A stretch of DNA of 64,000 nt from Arthrobacter sp. Alg241-R88 (GCF_900537115.1 NZ_UNRG01000001.1:807121-871120), one strand, 5' to 3'; counted from the first letter of the stretch, positions 1 to 8,229 are shown. Numbers and translations: made by a program. The notes: generated by a model from the sequence alone, not told the origin.

Positions 1-71
1 GGAATTTCGTCTCTCTTGACCTTGCGCAGATACCTTCGCGTCTAGGTATGCAAACCGAACAAGGAATGCTC

Positions 72-1520
72 ATGAAGTTAACGGATCAAAATTCCCCGCG
101 GCACCGGCAGAACAGCCGGGGCAGGGTGCCCCAGCGCACCGGCGTCATCAGCGCTGTGCTCGCAGTCGTCCTCGCCGCCGGGCTGGCTTCCTCCACTCCG
201 GTGGCTTTCGCCGGCGAGCTTGAAGACAAGCAGAAAGCTCTTGAAGCAGAGGCAGCCAGGGTCCAGCAGTCCTTGGAATTCGTCGACTCCCGGATTGCCA
301 AGGCGGCCAGCGACCTGGTCATCTACCAGGGCCAACTGCCCGGCGCCCAGCAGGCGCTCCTGGAGGCCCAGGGCCGCGTGGCGGGTGCTGTCAAGGAAGT
401 TGAAGCGCTCTCCGCCCGGGTGGACATGGCCCAGCAGAACAAGGCAAAAATCACACAGCAGCTTGAGACGGACAAGCAGAAGATCGCCGATACAAAGAAG
501 CTGATCGGCCAAATTGCCACCCAGGCTTACAAATCCGGGGGAGTGCCCTCCAACCTGTCCCTGTTCTTTGGCTCGAACAACGGCGGAAGCCTGACCGAGA
601 CCATGGACCTGGCGGACCAGGCCATGCGGAGCCAGAACGCGGCAATGGACAAGCTCTCCCAGCAGAACGCCACCAACGTCAATTCCGAGGCCCGACTGCA
701 GGCAGTGGAAGCTGAAATCAAGGACCTTAAGGCCAAAGCTGATGCCGCCTTGGAGCGGGAGAAGGCCGCCCGTGACGAAGCAGCCGCCAAAAAGGAACAG
801 GTCGACCAGCTGATCGCAGACACCACCCGGCTTGATGCGGAGTTGCAGGCAGCCAAGCCTGGTATCCAGTCGCAGCTCGCCAGCGTCCAGGCGAGCCAGA
901 ACGCGGTGGCAGCCGAGATTGAGGAACGTGACCGGAAGCTGCGCGAGGCCTGGGAAGCCGAGCAGCGGAGGCAGGCAGAAGCAGCTGCCGCTGCTGCTGC
1001 TGCCGCTGCTGCCGCGGCAGCGGCGGCAAAGGGCCAGGCGCCCCCCCCACCGCCGCCGGTGCAGTCTTTTATGCCGCCCGTCGGATCGCCGTCGGCCTTT
1101 GGCCTGCGCCATCCCTTTGACGGAAGCGTGCCGATCACGTCCGGGTTCGGTTGGCGGGCCACCCCGCCAGGCACCATCGACTTCTACGGGCAGGGTGGCT
1201 ACATGCACACGGGGCTGGACTTCGGAGCAGCCTGCGGCACACCTGTCTACGCTGCAGCAGCAGGGGAGGTCTTCAGCTCCGGCTGGAACTCTGCGGACGG
1301 AGGCGGCTGGCGCGTCAAGATCTCACACGGCCTGATGCAGGGCAACACACTGAACACCATCTACTATCACAACGCGAGCATTGTGGTGTCGAACGGCCAG
1401 CGCGTCTCGCAGGGCCAGCTGATCGCCTACTCCGGCAACACCGGCAACTCCACCGGCTGCCACGCCCACTTCGAAACCTGGCTCAACGGCAAGCCGATGG
1501 ACCCGATGAACCTGCTGTAG
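72..1520 (+). CDS. M23 family metallopeptidase with N-terminal coiled coil (EnvC-like)
   Basis: This is a secreted cell-wall hydrolase or hydrolase activator of about 482 residues. A basic N-terminus and hydrophobic stretch form a signal peptide, with likely cleavage after AFA near residue 47. A long Lys/Gln/Ala-rich coiled coil follows to about residue 300, then a poly-Ala and poly-Pro linker, then a C-terminal LytM/M23 domain. The zinc motifs are visible as HTGLD and HAH (in GCHAHFE). The start at 72 is preferred because AAGGA lies 6 nt upstream; ATGs at 48 and 66 are in frame but lack this spacing. The gene lies just before smpB-ssrA, the place where actinobacteria often carry ftsEX followed by an M23 protein, so a role in septal peptidoglycan cleavage is likely. 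That role is inferred from context. Confidence 0.88.
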   Translation: MKLTDQNSPRHRQNSRGRVPQRTGVISAVLAVVLAAGLASSTPVAFAGELEDKQKALEAEAARVQQSLEFVDSRIAKAASDLVIYQGQLPGAQQALLEAQGRVAGAVKEVEALSARVDMAQQNKAKITQQLETDKQKIADTKKLIGQIATQAYKSGGVPSNLSLFFGSNNGGSLTETMDLADQAMRSQNAAMDKLSQQNATNVNSEARLQAVEAEIKDLKAKADAALEREKAARDEAAAKKEQVDQLIADTTRLDAELQAAKPGIQSQLASVQASQNAVAAEIEERDRKLREAWEAEQRRQAEAAAAAAAAAAAAAAAAKGQAPPPPPPVQSFMPPVGSPSAFGLRHPFDGSVPITSGFGWRATPPGTIDFYGQGGYMHTGLDFGAACGTPVYAAAAGEVFSSGWNSADGGGWRVKISHGLMQGNTLNTIYYHNASIVVSNGQRVSQGQLIAYSGNTGNSTGCHAHFETWLNGKPMDPMNLL

Positions 1521-1605
1521 GGGCGCTCAGCGCTGCCGTACACTGGTATGACTCCGCGCCGGCTGGCCCGGAGGACATCCGATTCTTGAACTGAGGAGCT
1601 TTCCC

Positions 1606-2079
1606 TTGCCTAAAGAAAGTGGCCGTAAAGTGGTGGCCACCAACCGGAAGGCCCGGCACGACTATCATGTGCTGGATACCTACGAGGCTGGAATCGCGCT
1701 TATGGGCACCGAAGTCAAGTCCCTGCGCGAGGGCCATGCCTCCATGGTGGACGGATTCTGCACCTTCTACAACGACGAGCTGTGGATGGAAGCCATCCAC
1801 ATCCCTGAGTACAACCAGGGCAGCTGGACCAACCACGCGGCCAGGCGCCGCCGCAAGCTGCTGCTGCATCGCGAAGAACTGATCAAGATTTCGCACAAGG
1901 TGCGGGAATCGGGCTTCACCATTGTTCCGCTGCAGCTGTACTTCGTTGACGGCCGGGCCAAGGTTGAAATCGGCGTGGCCCGGGGTAAGCGTGAGTACGA
2001 CAAGCGCCAGACCCTCCGCGAACAGCAGGACAACCGCGAAGCCCAGCGGGAAATGCGGGAGCGCAACCGCCGCCGCTAG
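1606..2079 (+). CDS. smpB: SsrA-binding protein SmpB
   Basis: SmpB binds tmRNA and carries it into stalled ribosomes for trans-translation. The 157-residue length is normal. The N-terminal part reads as the usual OB-fold (KVVATNRKARHDYHV, then the GTEVKSLREG segment), and the C-terminal tail is highly basic, ending in NRRR, as needed for the decoding centre. The start is TTG at 1606, with GAGGAG ending about 8 nt upstream. The tmRNA gene follows 77 nt after the stop on the same strand, the usual pairing. Confidence 0.97.
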   Translation: MPKESGRKVVATNRKARHDYHVLDTYEAGIALMGTEVKSLREGHASMVDGFCTFYNDELWMEAIHIPEYNQGSWTNHAARRRRKLLLHREELIKISHKVRESGFTIVPLQLYFVDGRAKVEIGVARGKREYDKRQTLREQQDNREAQREMRERNRRR

Positions 2080-2082
2080 GAT

Positions 2083-2108
2083 GGAATGAATTCCCTGATT
2101 GATGCGTT
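2083..2108 (+). promoter_or_regulatory. SigR/SigH-type promoter in front of ssrA
   Basis: GGAAT (2083-2087), 18 nt, then GTT (2106-2108) is an exact match to the actinobacterial SigR consensus. It lies directly after smpB and about 48 nt before the mature 5' end of the tmRNA. A housekeeping-like TATGAT overlaps at 2108-2113, so dual control is possible. ssrA is a known SigR target in Streptomyces. The assignment here rests on motif and position only. Confidence 0.6.
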
Positions 2109-2156
2109 ATGATGGGTAGTCCGGTGGGCTTGCCTGCCGGTTTGATAAAAAAATAT

Positions 2157-2522
2157 GGGGATGATCGGTTTCGACGATGTTAGTCGCGACAGGTGAAGCG
2201 GGCCGAGGATGCAGAATTATCTCGTAAACGCTTTCTGCAAACCAATAAGTGCCGAATCTAAGCGCACTGACTTCGCTCTTGCTGCTTAACCAGTAAGACA
2301 GTCCGTCAGCCCGAGGTTGCTATCGCCCCGGATCCTGGCGTCATTTAGATAGCCACTGCTGTTCACCTCCGTCATCGGGGTGAACGGGACTCTTAGATGA
2401 CTGGGCCGGGATCAGCCAGCTGTTTGCAGCATGGCTGGGGCCGAGAAAATCCGACGCAAACTGCGCCCGGAGAAGCCCTGACAACACGACATCGGACGGG
2501 GGTTCAATTCCCCCCATCTCCA
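2157..2522 (+). ncRNA. ssrA: Transfer-messenger RNA (tmRNA)
   Basis: The 5' end GGGGATG pairs with CATCTCC at 2515-2521 to form the acceptor stem. The characteristic tRNA-like 5' sequence GATCGGTTTCGAC and the 3' T-arm GGTTCAATTCC are present. The tag reading frame starts with GCC at 2251 and ends with TAA at 2287-2289, giving the peptide AESKRTDFALAA. The discriminator A is at 2522 and the following bases are CAT, so the 3' CCA is not encoded and must be added. The gene follows smpB and is followed by two hairpins. Confidence 0.96.
2251..2289 (+). other. tmRNA proteolysis tag reading frame
   Basis: Twelve codons inside ssrA encode AESKRTDFALAA followed by TAA. The hydrophobic ALAA ending is the typical ClpXP-type degradation signal. 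The resume codon is GCC (Ala). Confidence 0.9.
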
Positions 2523-2529
2523 CATTTAC

Positions 2530-2569
2530 GATGATCCGGCCCTTCCTTAATTGGAAGGGCCGCATCATC
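2530..2569 (+). terminator. Long hairpin immediately after ssrA
   Basis: CGGCCCTTCC (2537-2546) pairs with GGAAGGGCCG (2553-2562) around a TTAATT loop. GATGAT/ATCATC extends the stem across one C-C mismatch. There is no U-run, so it may be a processing structure or the first half of a tandem terminator. Confidence 0.6.
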
Positions 2570-2577
2570 ACAGATAG

Positions 2578-2606
2578 CACCCCGGTCCTCGGACCGGGGT
2601 GTTTTT
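2578..2606 (+). terminator. Rho-independent terminator of ssrA
   Basis: A stem of CACCCCGGTCC with GGACCGGGGTG (2578-2588 and 2591-2601) is followed by TTTTT at 2602-2606. This is a classic intrinsic terminator. The stretch from here to 2810 shows no further gene. Confidence 0.88.
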
Positions 2607-2822
2607 CTTTGTCCGGCCATAAAGGACCCGGCCACGGGCAATGAGGCAGCCGGCCCGGGCCACGAAGCAGCCCGCCCCGGTCCACCGGCCTGACCATGCC
2701 CGTGGGCTTTCGTTCACCCACGGCGTAGCGCAGCCGGGACTAGCGGCCCGCCCCCGGTCGTTGTCTCCGGTAGGAGCCCGCACCGCCGTCGCCGCCGGGA
2801 TCCGCTTACCAGGAGGTGCCCC

Positions 2823-3806
2823 ATGAACCAGGGAAGCGAACCAGCTTCACAGTCGTCCGACGTCGACGCCCTGGACTCGTATTCACAGACAGTAATGCGC
2901 GTGGCCGCCACAGTCACGCCGCATGTTGCCGCGCTGGAAATGTCCGCGGCCCGCCGCAACGGCCGGGTCCGGGTCGGTGCAGGTTCGGCTGTGCTCTTCA
3001 CCGAAGACGGGTACCTCCTGACGAACGCCCACGTCGTGGCCGGAACCCAGCGGGGGCATGCAGTGTTCGCCGACGGCAACCGGATGGAGCTGGAACTTGT
3101 AGGGGCGGACCCGCTGTCCGACCTTGCCGTGGTCCACGGCAGGCCGCCCCGGGTGGCGCCGGCGCAGTTCGGTGCCGCGGAGTCCTTGCGGGTGGGCCAA
3201 CTGGTGGTCGCCGTCGGGAACCCCTTGGGCCTGGCCGGCTCGGTAACGGCGGGCGTGGTCAGCGGCCTGGGACGGGCCATCCCGGTCTGGTCAGGAGGCA
3301 ACCGGCGGGTCATCGAGGATGTCATCCAGACGGACGCCGCCCTCAACCCGGGCAATTCCGGCGGAGCGCTGGCGGATACACACAGCCGGATCGTCGGAAT
3401 CAACACCGCCGTGGCAGGTGCCGGGCTCGGCCTGGCGATCCCCATCAACGCCACCACCCAGCGGATCATCTCCGCCCTGCTGGCGGACGGACGCGTACGG
3501 CGCGCCTACCTTGGCCTGGTCAGCACGCCGACCCGGCTCAGCCCCAGCGCCGTCATTAGAACCGGGCAGCGGGACGCGCTGCGCGTGGTGGAGGTACTGA
3601 CCGGCTCACCGGCAGACAAGGCCGGCCTGGCAGCGGGGGACATCCTCCTCGCCGCGGGCGGCCGTCCCGTCAGTGACGCCGAAAGCCTCCAGCGCCTGCT
3701 CTTCTCGGACGCCATCGGCGAACCGCTCCACCTCGCTGTGCTGCGGGACGGTACGGAAATCCACCTCACGGCTGTCCCCGAAGAGATGGTCAGCAACGGT
3801 AAGTAG
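2823..3806 (+). CDS. S1C (HtrA/DegP-like) serine protease with PDZ domain
   Basis: This is a trypsin-fold protease of 327 residues. The catalytic triad is visible: H70 in LLTNAHVV, D100 in PLSDLAVV and S179 in NPGNSGGAL. A C-terminal PDZ domain (about 225-320) carries the SPADKAGLAAGDILLAAGG signature. Unlike most actinobacterial HtrA proteins it has no signal peptide or membrane anchor at the N-terminus, so it is probably cytoplasmic. The start at 2823 has a strong AGGAGGTG site 4 nt upstream. It follows the ssrA terminators and is probably transcribed on its own. A role in protein quality control is inferred from family and neighbours. Confidence 0.9.
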   Translation: MNQGSEPASQSSDVDALDSYSQTVMRVAATVTPHVAALEMSAARRNGRVRVGAGSAVLFTEDGYLLTNAHVVAGTQRGHAVFADGNRMELELVGADPLSDLAVVHGRPPRVAPAQFGAAESLRVGQLVVAVGNPLGLAGSVTAGVVSGLGRAIPVWSGGNRRVIEDVIQTDAALNPGNSGGALADTHSRIVGINTAVAGAGLGLAIPINATTQRIISALLADGRVRRAYLGLVSTPTRLSPSAVIRTGQRDALRVVEVLTGSPADKAGLAAGDILLAAGGRPVSDAESLQRLLFSDAIGEPLHLAVLRDGTEIHLTAVPEEMVSNGK

Positions 3807-3844
3807 GCAGGACTGCCGCCCTAACCCCAAAAGCAGAAGGAGGC

Positions 3845-4219
3845 CTAGCCCTGCCCCGGCACGTCTGCGATGCCTACGAAACGCGTGCCGACGCCGTCGA
3901 ACTCGCTGCGGACGTAGCCTTCGCGAACGCGCGGAACGTCCTCGGGGCCGTGGTGGCCGCACACCACGTAGGTAAAGTCGGGCCACCACTTTTTGGGGCG
4001 CGCTGCTTCCTCGTAGCCGCAGACGGCGCACTCAAGGTGGACCCAAACAGGCCGCTTTCCGGTGCGGTTGGCGCGGGACTGGACCAGCCAGGGCGGCGGG
4101 TTGTCCAGGATTTCACCCAGTTCAGCTTCGGTCATCCATTTTGGTAGGCCGTGGCGCTGGGCCATTTCCATCGGTACATCAAGGGCAATGGCCGCGTCGC
4201 GTCTGCTAATCATCACCAT
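3845..4219 (-). CDS. Conserved hypothetical protein with Cys/His cluster
   Basis: This 124-residue protein was not assigned to a family. The N-terminal third looks helical (ISRRDAAIALDVPMEMA). The middle contains CAVC (C64, C67), followed 20 residues later by CGHH (C87, H89, H90), which could form a zinc ribbon-like site. Trp-rich segments (PPPWLV, PKKWWPDF) lie around it. There is no signal peptide or membrane segment. The gene converges on the HtrA-like gene, and its start lies 38 nt before the end of the second crcB. A second in-frame ATG two codons later is an alternative start. No strong ribosome-binding site is seen. Confidence 0.7.
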   Translation of the reverse strand: MVMISRRDAAIALDVPMEMAQRHGLPKWMTEAELGEILDNPPPWLVQSRANRTGKRPVWVHLECAVCGYEEAARPKKWWPDFTYVVCGHHGPEDVPRVREGYVRSEFDGVGTRFVGIADVPGQG

Positions 4220-4257
4220 CCACGATACGCGAGCCGGCCAAATCGCCTGCTGCAGCG

Positions 4258-4677
4258 CTAGGAAGCGAGGGCAATCCCGGCCGCAGCAGCTGCAAAGCCG
4301 AGGACGAGGTTGGCCGCTACATTCAACACGGCGGAGCCGAACCTTTCTTCAGTCAACAACCGCACCGTTGCCGTGGTCCATGAACTGAAGGTGGTGAGGC
4401 CCCCCGCCAGCCCCGTGGCCAGTGCGGTCTGCCATTCCGGGGCCAGCCCCAGCTTCATGGTCGCGGCGTGGGAGGCGCCAATGATGAAGCACCCCGCCAC
4501 GTTCACCAGCAAGGTGGCCCAGGGCCAGTGCAGCCGTGCCTTGTGCCCGCGGCCGCGCAGCGAACTGCCACGGGAGCCGGGCGCCCGATTGGACGCGTGC
4601 TGCGCGAACCAGCTGTCCACACCGAAGCGAAGAAGCGCGCCGGCGACGCCGAACAGGCCCACCAGGGCAGCAGCCAT
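4258..4677 (-). CDS. crcB: CrcB/Fluc fluoride channel, second subunit
   Basis: This small membrane protein of about 139 residues belongs to the fluoride exporter family and probably forms a heterodimer with the product of the preceding gene. Family motifs are visible: GVAGALLRFGVD, PWATLLVNVAGCFIIG and GLAGGLTTFSSW, with about four membrane helices. An Arg/Gly-rich insertion (RGSSLRGRGHKAR) sits in the first loop. The ATG at 4677 shares its A with the stop of the upstream crcB (TGATG), so the two are translationally coupled. The frame stays open upstream, but that part overlaps the first crcB and has no membrane character. Confidence 0.9.
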   Translation of the reverse strand: MAAALVGLFGVAGALLRFGVDSWFAQHASNRAPGSRGSSLRGRGHKARLHWPWATLLVNVAGCFIIGASHAATMKLGLAPEWQTALATGLAGGLTTFSSWTTATVRLLTEERFGSAVLNVAANLVLGFAAAAAGIALAS

Positions 4678-5108
4678 CACGCCCTGCGGCCCGCGCCGGC
4701 GTCCTGGCGCACAGCCACCAACGTGCCGAACCGCCAACCCAGACCCGCCGCCGCCAGGCCCAGCAGCACTGAGAGCGCCAGGTACGCTGCCCACGCCGAA
4801 TGTTCGCCGGCGCGGGCCAACTGGTCCACGGAAAACACCACGGCCGAGAAGGTGGTGAAGGACCCCAGCAAACCCGGTCCCAGCCCGGCCCGTAACCAGA
4901 ACGGGGTCCGCGGACGGGCCATCCACATGGTGGTCAACGCTGCCAGGACGAAGCTGCCGCCAACGTTGATCACCAGTGTGGCCCAGGGAACCCCACCGGG
5001 AACATCCGGAAAAGCCAGCCCCAGTCCGTAGCGCAGTTCAGCGCCGATGAGGCCTCCGGCCGCGACGGCGATCCAGGCGCGCGCCGCCGGCCTGCCGGCA
5101 GGCTTCAT
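4677..5108 (-). CDS. crcB: CrcB/Fluc fluoride channel, first subunit
   Basis: This fluoride channel subunit of 143 residues has the family motifs GGLIGAELRYGLG near the N-terminus, PWATLVINVGGSFVLA in the second helix and GLLGSFTTFSAVVFS in the third. It starts directly after the stop of the DtxR-type gene (TGA then ATG, no gap) and overlaps the next crcB by 1 nt, so all three form one operon. Two adjacent divergent crcB copies are common in Gram-positive bacteria and usually make a heterodimeric channel. Confidence 0.92.
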   Translation of the reverse strand: MKPAGRPAARAWIAVAAGGLIGAELRYGLGLAFPDVPGGVPWATLVINVGGSFVLAALTTMWMARPRTPFWLRAGLGPGLLGSFTTFSAVVFSVDQLARAGEHSAWAAYLALSVLLGLAAAGLGWRFGTLVAVRQDAGAGRRA

Positions 5109-5822
5109 TCAGCTGTCTCCCAGCAGGCAGCCCGGGTGGGGATGGTCGCTGTGCACCCACAGGGCGGACGTGATTTCGTCGGCGAGGTCGTAGTCCCTGG
5201 TCCTGCCCGAGTTCCTGATCCGCACCACCAGGGCGCCGCCGAACGGCTTGCGGCCCACAACCTCCACCTCGGCGTCGAGGTCTATTTCCTCGGCGGAAAG
5301 ATAGCGGAGCAAATCCGGGTTCTCATCGCTGATCCGGGTGATCCTGCCGGTGTGCCCCTGGTCCAGCTCACCCATTAGGTGGGCGCGCGGCATCAGCACG
5401 TTCCCGTCGGCGGTGGGAATGGGGTCGCCGTGCGGATCCCGCTGCGGGTTCCCGAGTTTGGCCGCAACCCGCTCAATGAACGTGTCCGAGACGGCGTGCT
5501 CCAGCAGTTCGGCTTCGTCGTGGACCTCGTCCCAGCTGTAGCCCAGCTGCTGGACAAGGTAGGTCTCGATCAGGCGGTGGCGCCGCACCATGGAAAGGGC
5601 CAGCCGGACGCCGGCGTCCGTCAATGTGATGGCACTGTAGGGCTTATGGTCGACGAGGCCCTGGTCCTTCAGCTTGCGGACCATTTCCGAGACCGAGGAG
5701 TTGGCGACGCCAAGGCGCTGCGCAAGCTGGGAGGACGTGATGGCCTTGTCCTGCCATTCCGTGAAGGAGTAGATGACCTTGACGTAATCCTCAATGGAGG
5801 AGGAGGGCGCGCTGGTCTTCAC
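5109..5822 (-). CDS. DtxR/MntR-family metal-dependent transcriptional regulator
   Basis: This 237-residue repressor of the diphtheria toxin regulator family is complete. An N-terminal winged helix (about 5-65, with SSQLAQRLGVANSSVSEMVRKL) is followed by the metal-binding dimerisation domain (about 66-145, with RRHRLIETYL and EAELLEHAVSD). A C-terminal SH3-like domain lies at about 155-230. It probably senses Mn2+ or Fe2+. It is the first gene of a gapless operon with two fluoride channel genes, an unusual partnership. No clear operator dyad is seen in the short upstream space. Confidence 0.92.
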   Translation of the reverse strand: MKTSAPSSSIEDYVKVIYSFTEWQDKAITSSQLAQRLGVANSSVSEMVRKLKDQGLVDHKPYSAITLTDAGVRLALSMVRRHRLIETYLVQQLGYSWDEVHDEAELLEHAVSDTFIERVAAKLGNPQRDPHGDPIPTADGNVLMPRAHLMGELDQGHTGRITRISDENPDLLRYLSAEEIDLDAEVEVVGRKPFGGALVVRIRNSGRTRDYDLADEITSALWVHSDHPHPGCLLGDS

Positions 5823-5853
5823 AGCTCCAAGCCTACCCGTTGCCCGTTCTCCG

Positions 5854-6612
5854 TCATGCCTTGAAGGCCCGCCAGGTCAGCGTCAGGTACGGCAGTTCGA
5901 GCTCTTCTTCCAGGCTGTGGCCCAGGTGGTCGTGGAGATACCAGTCCAGGTTTGCCAAGACCTTGGCGCGGGTGGTTTCGCCTGCGCGCAGGTAGTAGCT
6001 TCTCGACTTCGTGAGCTCCACCAGGTCCGTGGTGCTGACGCGGTCCTGCCAGTGGGTGACGTGTCCCTCAAGCCCGCGGAACTCGGGCCCCACGACCGGC
6101 CGGAAGTCCGGCTTGTACACATCTCCTGCGTGCATGATCCGGGAGAGCCGGTGGACCCAGGGGACAGAGGTGTCCAGCTGGTTCCAGATCAGGCCAAGCG
6201 TTCCATGCGGGCGGAGGACGCGCGCCAGTTCGGTGCTTGCGGCCAGGGCGTCGCACCAGTGCCATGCCTGGGCAACGCTGACGACGTCGAAGGCTGCGTC
6301 GGGCAGGCCCGTTGCCTCCGCGGTGGCCTGGACCGCCGTGGCGGCGGGATAGTGCGCCCGTAACTGCTCGAGCATGTCGGCAGAGGGGTCCACGGCCGTG
6401 ACGGCCAGGCCCATGTCCAGCAGCAGTTCGGTGAACTTGCCGGTGCCGGCACCGGCATCGAGCGCCTCGCGGGCACCCGGGGGAACCAGCCAGCGGGCTG
6501 ACTCTTCCGGGTAGCCCGGACGGACCTGCTGGTAGTGCCGGCCGCCGTCCTGGAAGCTCTCGCCGAGCTCCCGCCGCCGTCCGTGATCAAGCCTGGGGCC
6601 ACCCCGTACCAC
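5854..6612 (-). CDS. Class I SAM-dependent methyltransferase
   Basis: This 252-residue methyltransferase has a Rossmann fold. Motif I reads LDAGAGTGKFT (about 51-61), followed by the acidic strand end TAVDPSADM and the post-motif segment FDVVSVAQAWHWCD. The substrate cannot be read from the sequence. The start is GTG at 6612, with a perfect AAGGAGG 6 nt upstream. The gene stands alone, 31 nt upstream of the dtxR-type gene on the same strand. Confidence 0.85.
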   Translation of the reverse strand: MVRGGPRLDHGRRRELGESFQDGGRHYQQVRPGYPEESARWLVPPGAREALDAGAGTGKFTELLLDMGLAVTAVDPSADMLEQLRAHYPAATAVQATAEATGLPDAAFDVVSVAQAWHWCDALAASTELARVLRPHGTLGLIWNQLDTSVPWVHRLSRIMHAGDVYKPDFRPVVGPEFRGLEGHVTHWQDRVSTTDLVELTKSRSYYLRAGETTRAKVLANLDWYLHDHLGHSLEEELELPYLTLTWRAFKA

Positions 6613-6721
6613 GCGTGGCCTCCTTCGTCCGATGCCCTTGGGTATCCTTCGAATTTACCGCACCCGCCGCTGAGGCAAGATCAGTAAGTAGAGTCGGTGC
6701 CAACAGCGGACCGCACCGGCC

Positions 6722-8161
6722 TCAGTCGTCGATGCAGGGGGCGGCCCCGGCGGTCCCCGGAGTGTTCGGTGCCCAGTGCGGGTACGTGCGCGTGTCGTTG
6801 GCGGGAACCCAGCGCCCCGCGTCCACGACGTAGTCCCACCCCAGGCCGTTGCGGCGGAGCGAGTCGATGCCGGCAAGGAGCCGTTCTGCATCCTCAAGGC
6901 GTGAACCGACGCCGAAACTTGCACGGAGGGAACCGGAAGGAAGCCCGAGCCGCTTCAGCAGCGGGTGCGCGCAGAAGCGGCCGTCCCGCAGGCCTACGCC
7001 GTGTTCCGCGGACAGGTAGGCGGCCACCAGGCCGGCGTCGTAGCCTTCCACGGAGAAGTTGACCACGCCGATGGTGTCCGTATCCGGGTTGGTGTCCTTG
7101 AAGATCTGGTGCACGGTCACGCCATCAATCTTCTGCAGGCCTTCCACCAGAAAGGAGCGGATGGCCGATTCGTGGGCGTGCCACTGTTCCTGGTCCAGGC
7201 CGGCGATCACCTGGGTGGCGCGGGCCAGCGTTGCTGCGCCCAGGACGTTGGGCGAGCCGCCCTCATGGCGGGCGGGGCCGGTGGCCCAGCTGACGCCGTC
7301 GAGCCTGGCTTCCTTGACGGCGCCGCCGCCTGCGAGGTGGGGCGTTCCGGCGTCGAGCCAGTCGGCGCGTCCCACCAGTACACCGGTACCAAACGGCGCG
7401 TAGAGCTTGTGGCCGGAGAAGGCGAGGTAGTCGACGCCGTCCGCGGCGATGTTCACGCGGCGGTGCGGCGCGAGCTGGGCCGCGTCAACCACAATCCTTG
7501 CGCCGTGTTCGTGGGCGAGCGTGGCGAGGGCACGGATGGGAAGAATCTCACCGGTGACGTTGGAAGCGCCGGTGACGGCGAGCAGGCTCACGCCGCCCTG
7601 CTCCAGCTCAGCGCGGACGGACTCAATGGTCCCGGCGATGGTGTCAGCGGCAACGATGCTCCGGTGGGGGACACCCTGCCACGGCAGCAGGTTCGCGTGG
7701 TGTTCGATGTCCAGGTACAGGACGTCGCCGTCCGGACGTCCGTCCGTCGCGGGCAGGCAGCCTGCCAGCAGGTTGAGGGAATCCGTGGTGTTGCGGGTGA
7801 ATATCACCGAGTCGTCAGGGCGGCCGCCCACAAAGTCCCGAACAATGCTGCGGGCGTTCTCGTAAACGGACGTGCTGATCTGGGACGCGTAACCGGCGCC
7901 GCGGTGGACGCTCGCGTAGAAGGGCAGGATCTCGTTGAGGTAGGCCGAGACCACGGAGAGGGCAGGAGCCGAGGCGCCATAGTCGAGGTTTGCGTACCGG
8001 ACGTGGCCGCCGGAAATCAGGGGCGCCTGGATTTCCGCGCCGGTGACGGCAGCAAGGGGACGGCCGGCAGCATCGCGGCGGGCATCAAAAAGGGCAGCGG
8101 CTTCTGCCTCGATGCTGTCAGGCTGGGCGGCGGCGTTGGGGGAGACGGTGGCAGTTGTCAC
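6722..8161 (-). CDS. SufS-like cysteine desulfurase (class V aminotransferase)
   Basis: This is a PLP enzyme of about 479 residues. The PLP lysine is K252 in FSGHKLYAPFGTG, and the cofactor Asp/Gln lie in VVDAAQLAPH. C397 in LRDGRFCAHPLL sits where SufS/NifS-type desulfurases carry the persulfide-forming cysteine. It probably takes sulfur from cysteine or a related thiol; the exact substrate is unknown. The start GTG at 8161 is chosen because GTGAGG lies just upstream; an in-frame ATG at 8215 has no such signal. A SAM-IV riboswitch lies about 70 nt upstream in the same orientation, tying the enzyme to methionine/SAM or sulfur supply. Confidence 0.85.
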   Translation of the reverse strand: MTTATVSPNAAAQPDSIEAEAAALFDARRDAAGRPLAAVTGAEIQAPLISGGHVRYANLDYGASAPALSVVSAYLNEILPFYASVHRGAGYASQISTSVYENARSIVRDFVGGRPDDSVIFTRNTTDSLNLLAGCLPATDGRPDGDVLYLDIEHHANLLPWQGVPHRSIVAADTIAGTIESVRAELEQGGVSLLAVTGASNVTGEILPIRALATLAHEHGARIVVDAAQLAPHRRVNIAADGVDYLAFSGHKLYAPFGTGVLVGRADWLDAGTPHLAGGGAVKEARLDGVSWATGPARHEGGSPNVLGAATLARATQVIAGLDQEQWHAHESAIRSFLVEGLQKIDGVTVHQIFKDTNPDTDTIGVVNFSVEGYDAGLVAAYLSAEHGVGLRDGRFCAHPLLKRLGLPSGSLRASFGVGSRLEDAERLLAGIDSLRRNGLGWDYVVDAGRWVPANDTRTYPHWAPNTPGTAGAAPCIDD

Positions 8162-8229
8162 AGAGACCTCACTTCGAAAAGGACTCCCTGCTCCGGGAAT
8201 CCGCGCTTGCCGCATCCGTTCCGGACCGG

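Noticed and set aside
988..1026. GC-rich triplet run that looked like a microsatellite
   Set aside because: It is the poly-Ala linker of the M23 protein, encoded by mixed Ala codons.
2341..2721. 126-codon open frame on the minus strand over ssrA and its terminators
   Set aside because: It lies over a functional RNA and two hairpins and has no ribosome-binding site.
8198..8226. GGAAT-N17-GTT resembling a SigR promoter on the plus strand
   Set aside because: The spacer is 17 and no plus-strand gene follows; it lies in the leader of a minus-strand gene.
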